NCBI GenBank assembly: GCA_021829515.1
Contig: JAKBPM010000027.1
Span: forward strand, 1 to 15,128
From: Nitrospirota bacterium
GTDB taxonomy: Bacteria; Nitrospirota_A; Leptospirillia; Leptospirillales; Leptospirillaceae
Length of the DNA: 15,128 nucleotides
Direction of reading: 5' to 3'
How positions within the stretch are numbered: position 1 is the first letter of the stretch; each line of letters starts with the position of its first letter. The translations under genes and the position numbers were made by a program. Positions 15,071 through 15,128 of the stretch are shown one piece after another. The notes under the pieces are model-generated. The model did not search any database, had not been told where the DNA came from, and saw only the letters and a list, made by a program, of their open reading frames with translations.

Positions 15071-15128
15071 TTCCGGCAGCGTCCTACTTTCCCACAACCT
15101 TGCAGTTGCAGTATCATCGGCCCTGGAG
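15071..15128 (-). rRNA. rrf: 5S ribosomal RNA, 3' part only (cut by window edge)
   Basis: The minus strand from the right edge reads into the conserved 3' half of bacterial 5S rRNA. It includes CCGATGATACTGCAACTG and then GGGAAAGTAGGACGCTGCCGG, matching the usual G-GAAAGTAGG-x-GCTGCC end. About 58 of about 115 nt are inside the window; the rest, and presumably 23S and 16S, lie to the right. The exact 3' end is placed where the pairing partner of a typical 5' TTCCGG would end. Confidence 0.93.

Overview
The window is a chromosomal segment of a Gram-negative bacterium. It has outer-membrane and lipoprotein signals, type II secretion pseudopilins, and a HisZ-type histidine pathway. Gene content and style suggest an acidophilic Nitrospirae such as Leptospirillum; this is an inference from resemblance and was not tested by any search.

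Left part (1-3600) is insertion-sequence territory. A coding fragment of unknown identity (1-186, minus) runs off the left edge. Next comes an apparently intact IS1380-like transposase (424-1764, minus), inside a candidate element bounded by an imperfect 17-bp inverted repeat (127-143 and 1870-1886). A DUF1207-type outer-membrane protein gene (1920-2942, minus) lies between this element and a damaged IS200/IS605-type TnpA gene (2999-3406, minus). The gap upstream of tnpA holds mutually exclusive small stem-loops.

Middle part (3604-10872). Three translationally coupled plus-strand genes, gspH-gspI-gspJ, encode type II secretion minor pseudopilins; no gspK follows. They meet, with a single base between the stop codons, a minus-strand operon that reads aminotransferase (class V) -> serA -> hisZ -> dnaB. 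The operon has gaps of 30 nt, a 4-nt overlap and 29 nt. It joins serine synthesis, histidine synthesis and the replicative helicase, with serA starting at TTG. No terminator is visible between the convergent gspJ and dnaB ends.

Right part (11091-15128), all minus strand. A 5S rRNA 3' end enters from the right edge and is followed by a textbook intrinsic terminator (15023-15062). Downstream are a frameshifted OppA-like solute-binding lipoprotein gene, a 599-aa membrane-anchored NERD-domain protein with three CxxC motifs in its C-terminal half, and a small lipoprotein. The last three are closely spaced (31 and 10 nt) and probably co-transcribed.

No CRISPR array, tRNA or prophage was seen. The least explained items are the NERD/CxxC protein with its lipoprotein partner, the fragments around the IS1380-like element, and the mixed serA-hisZ-dnaB operon.
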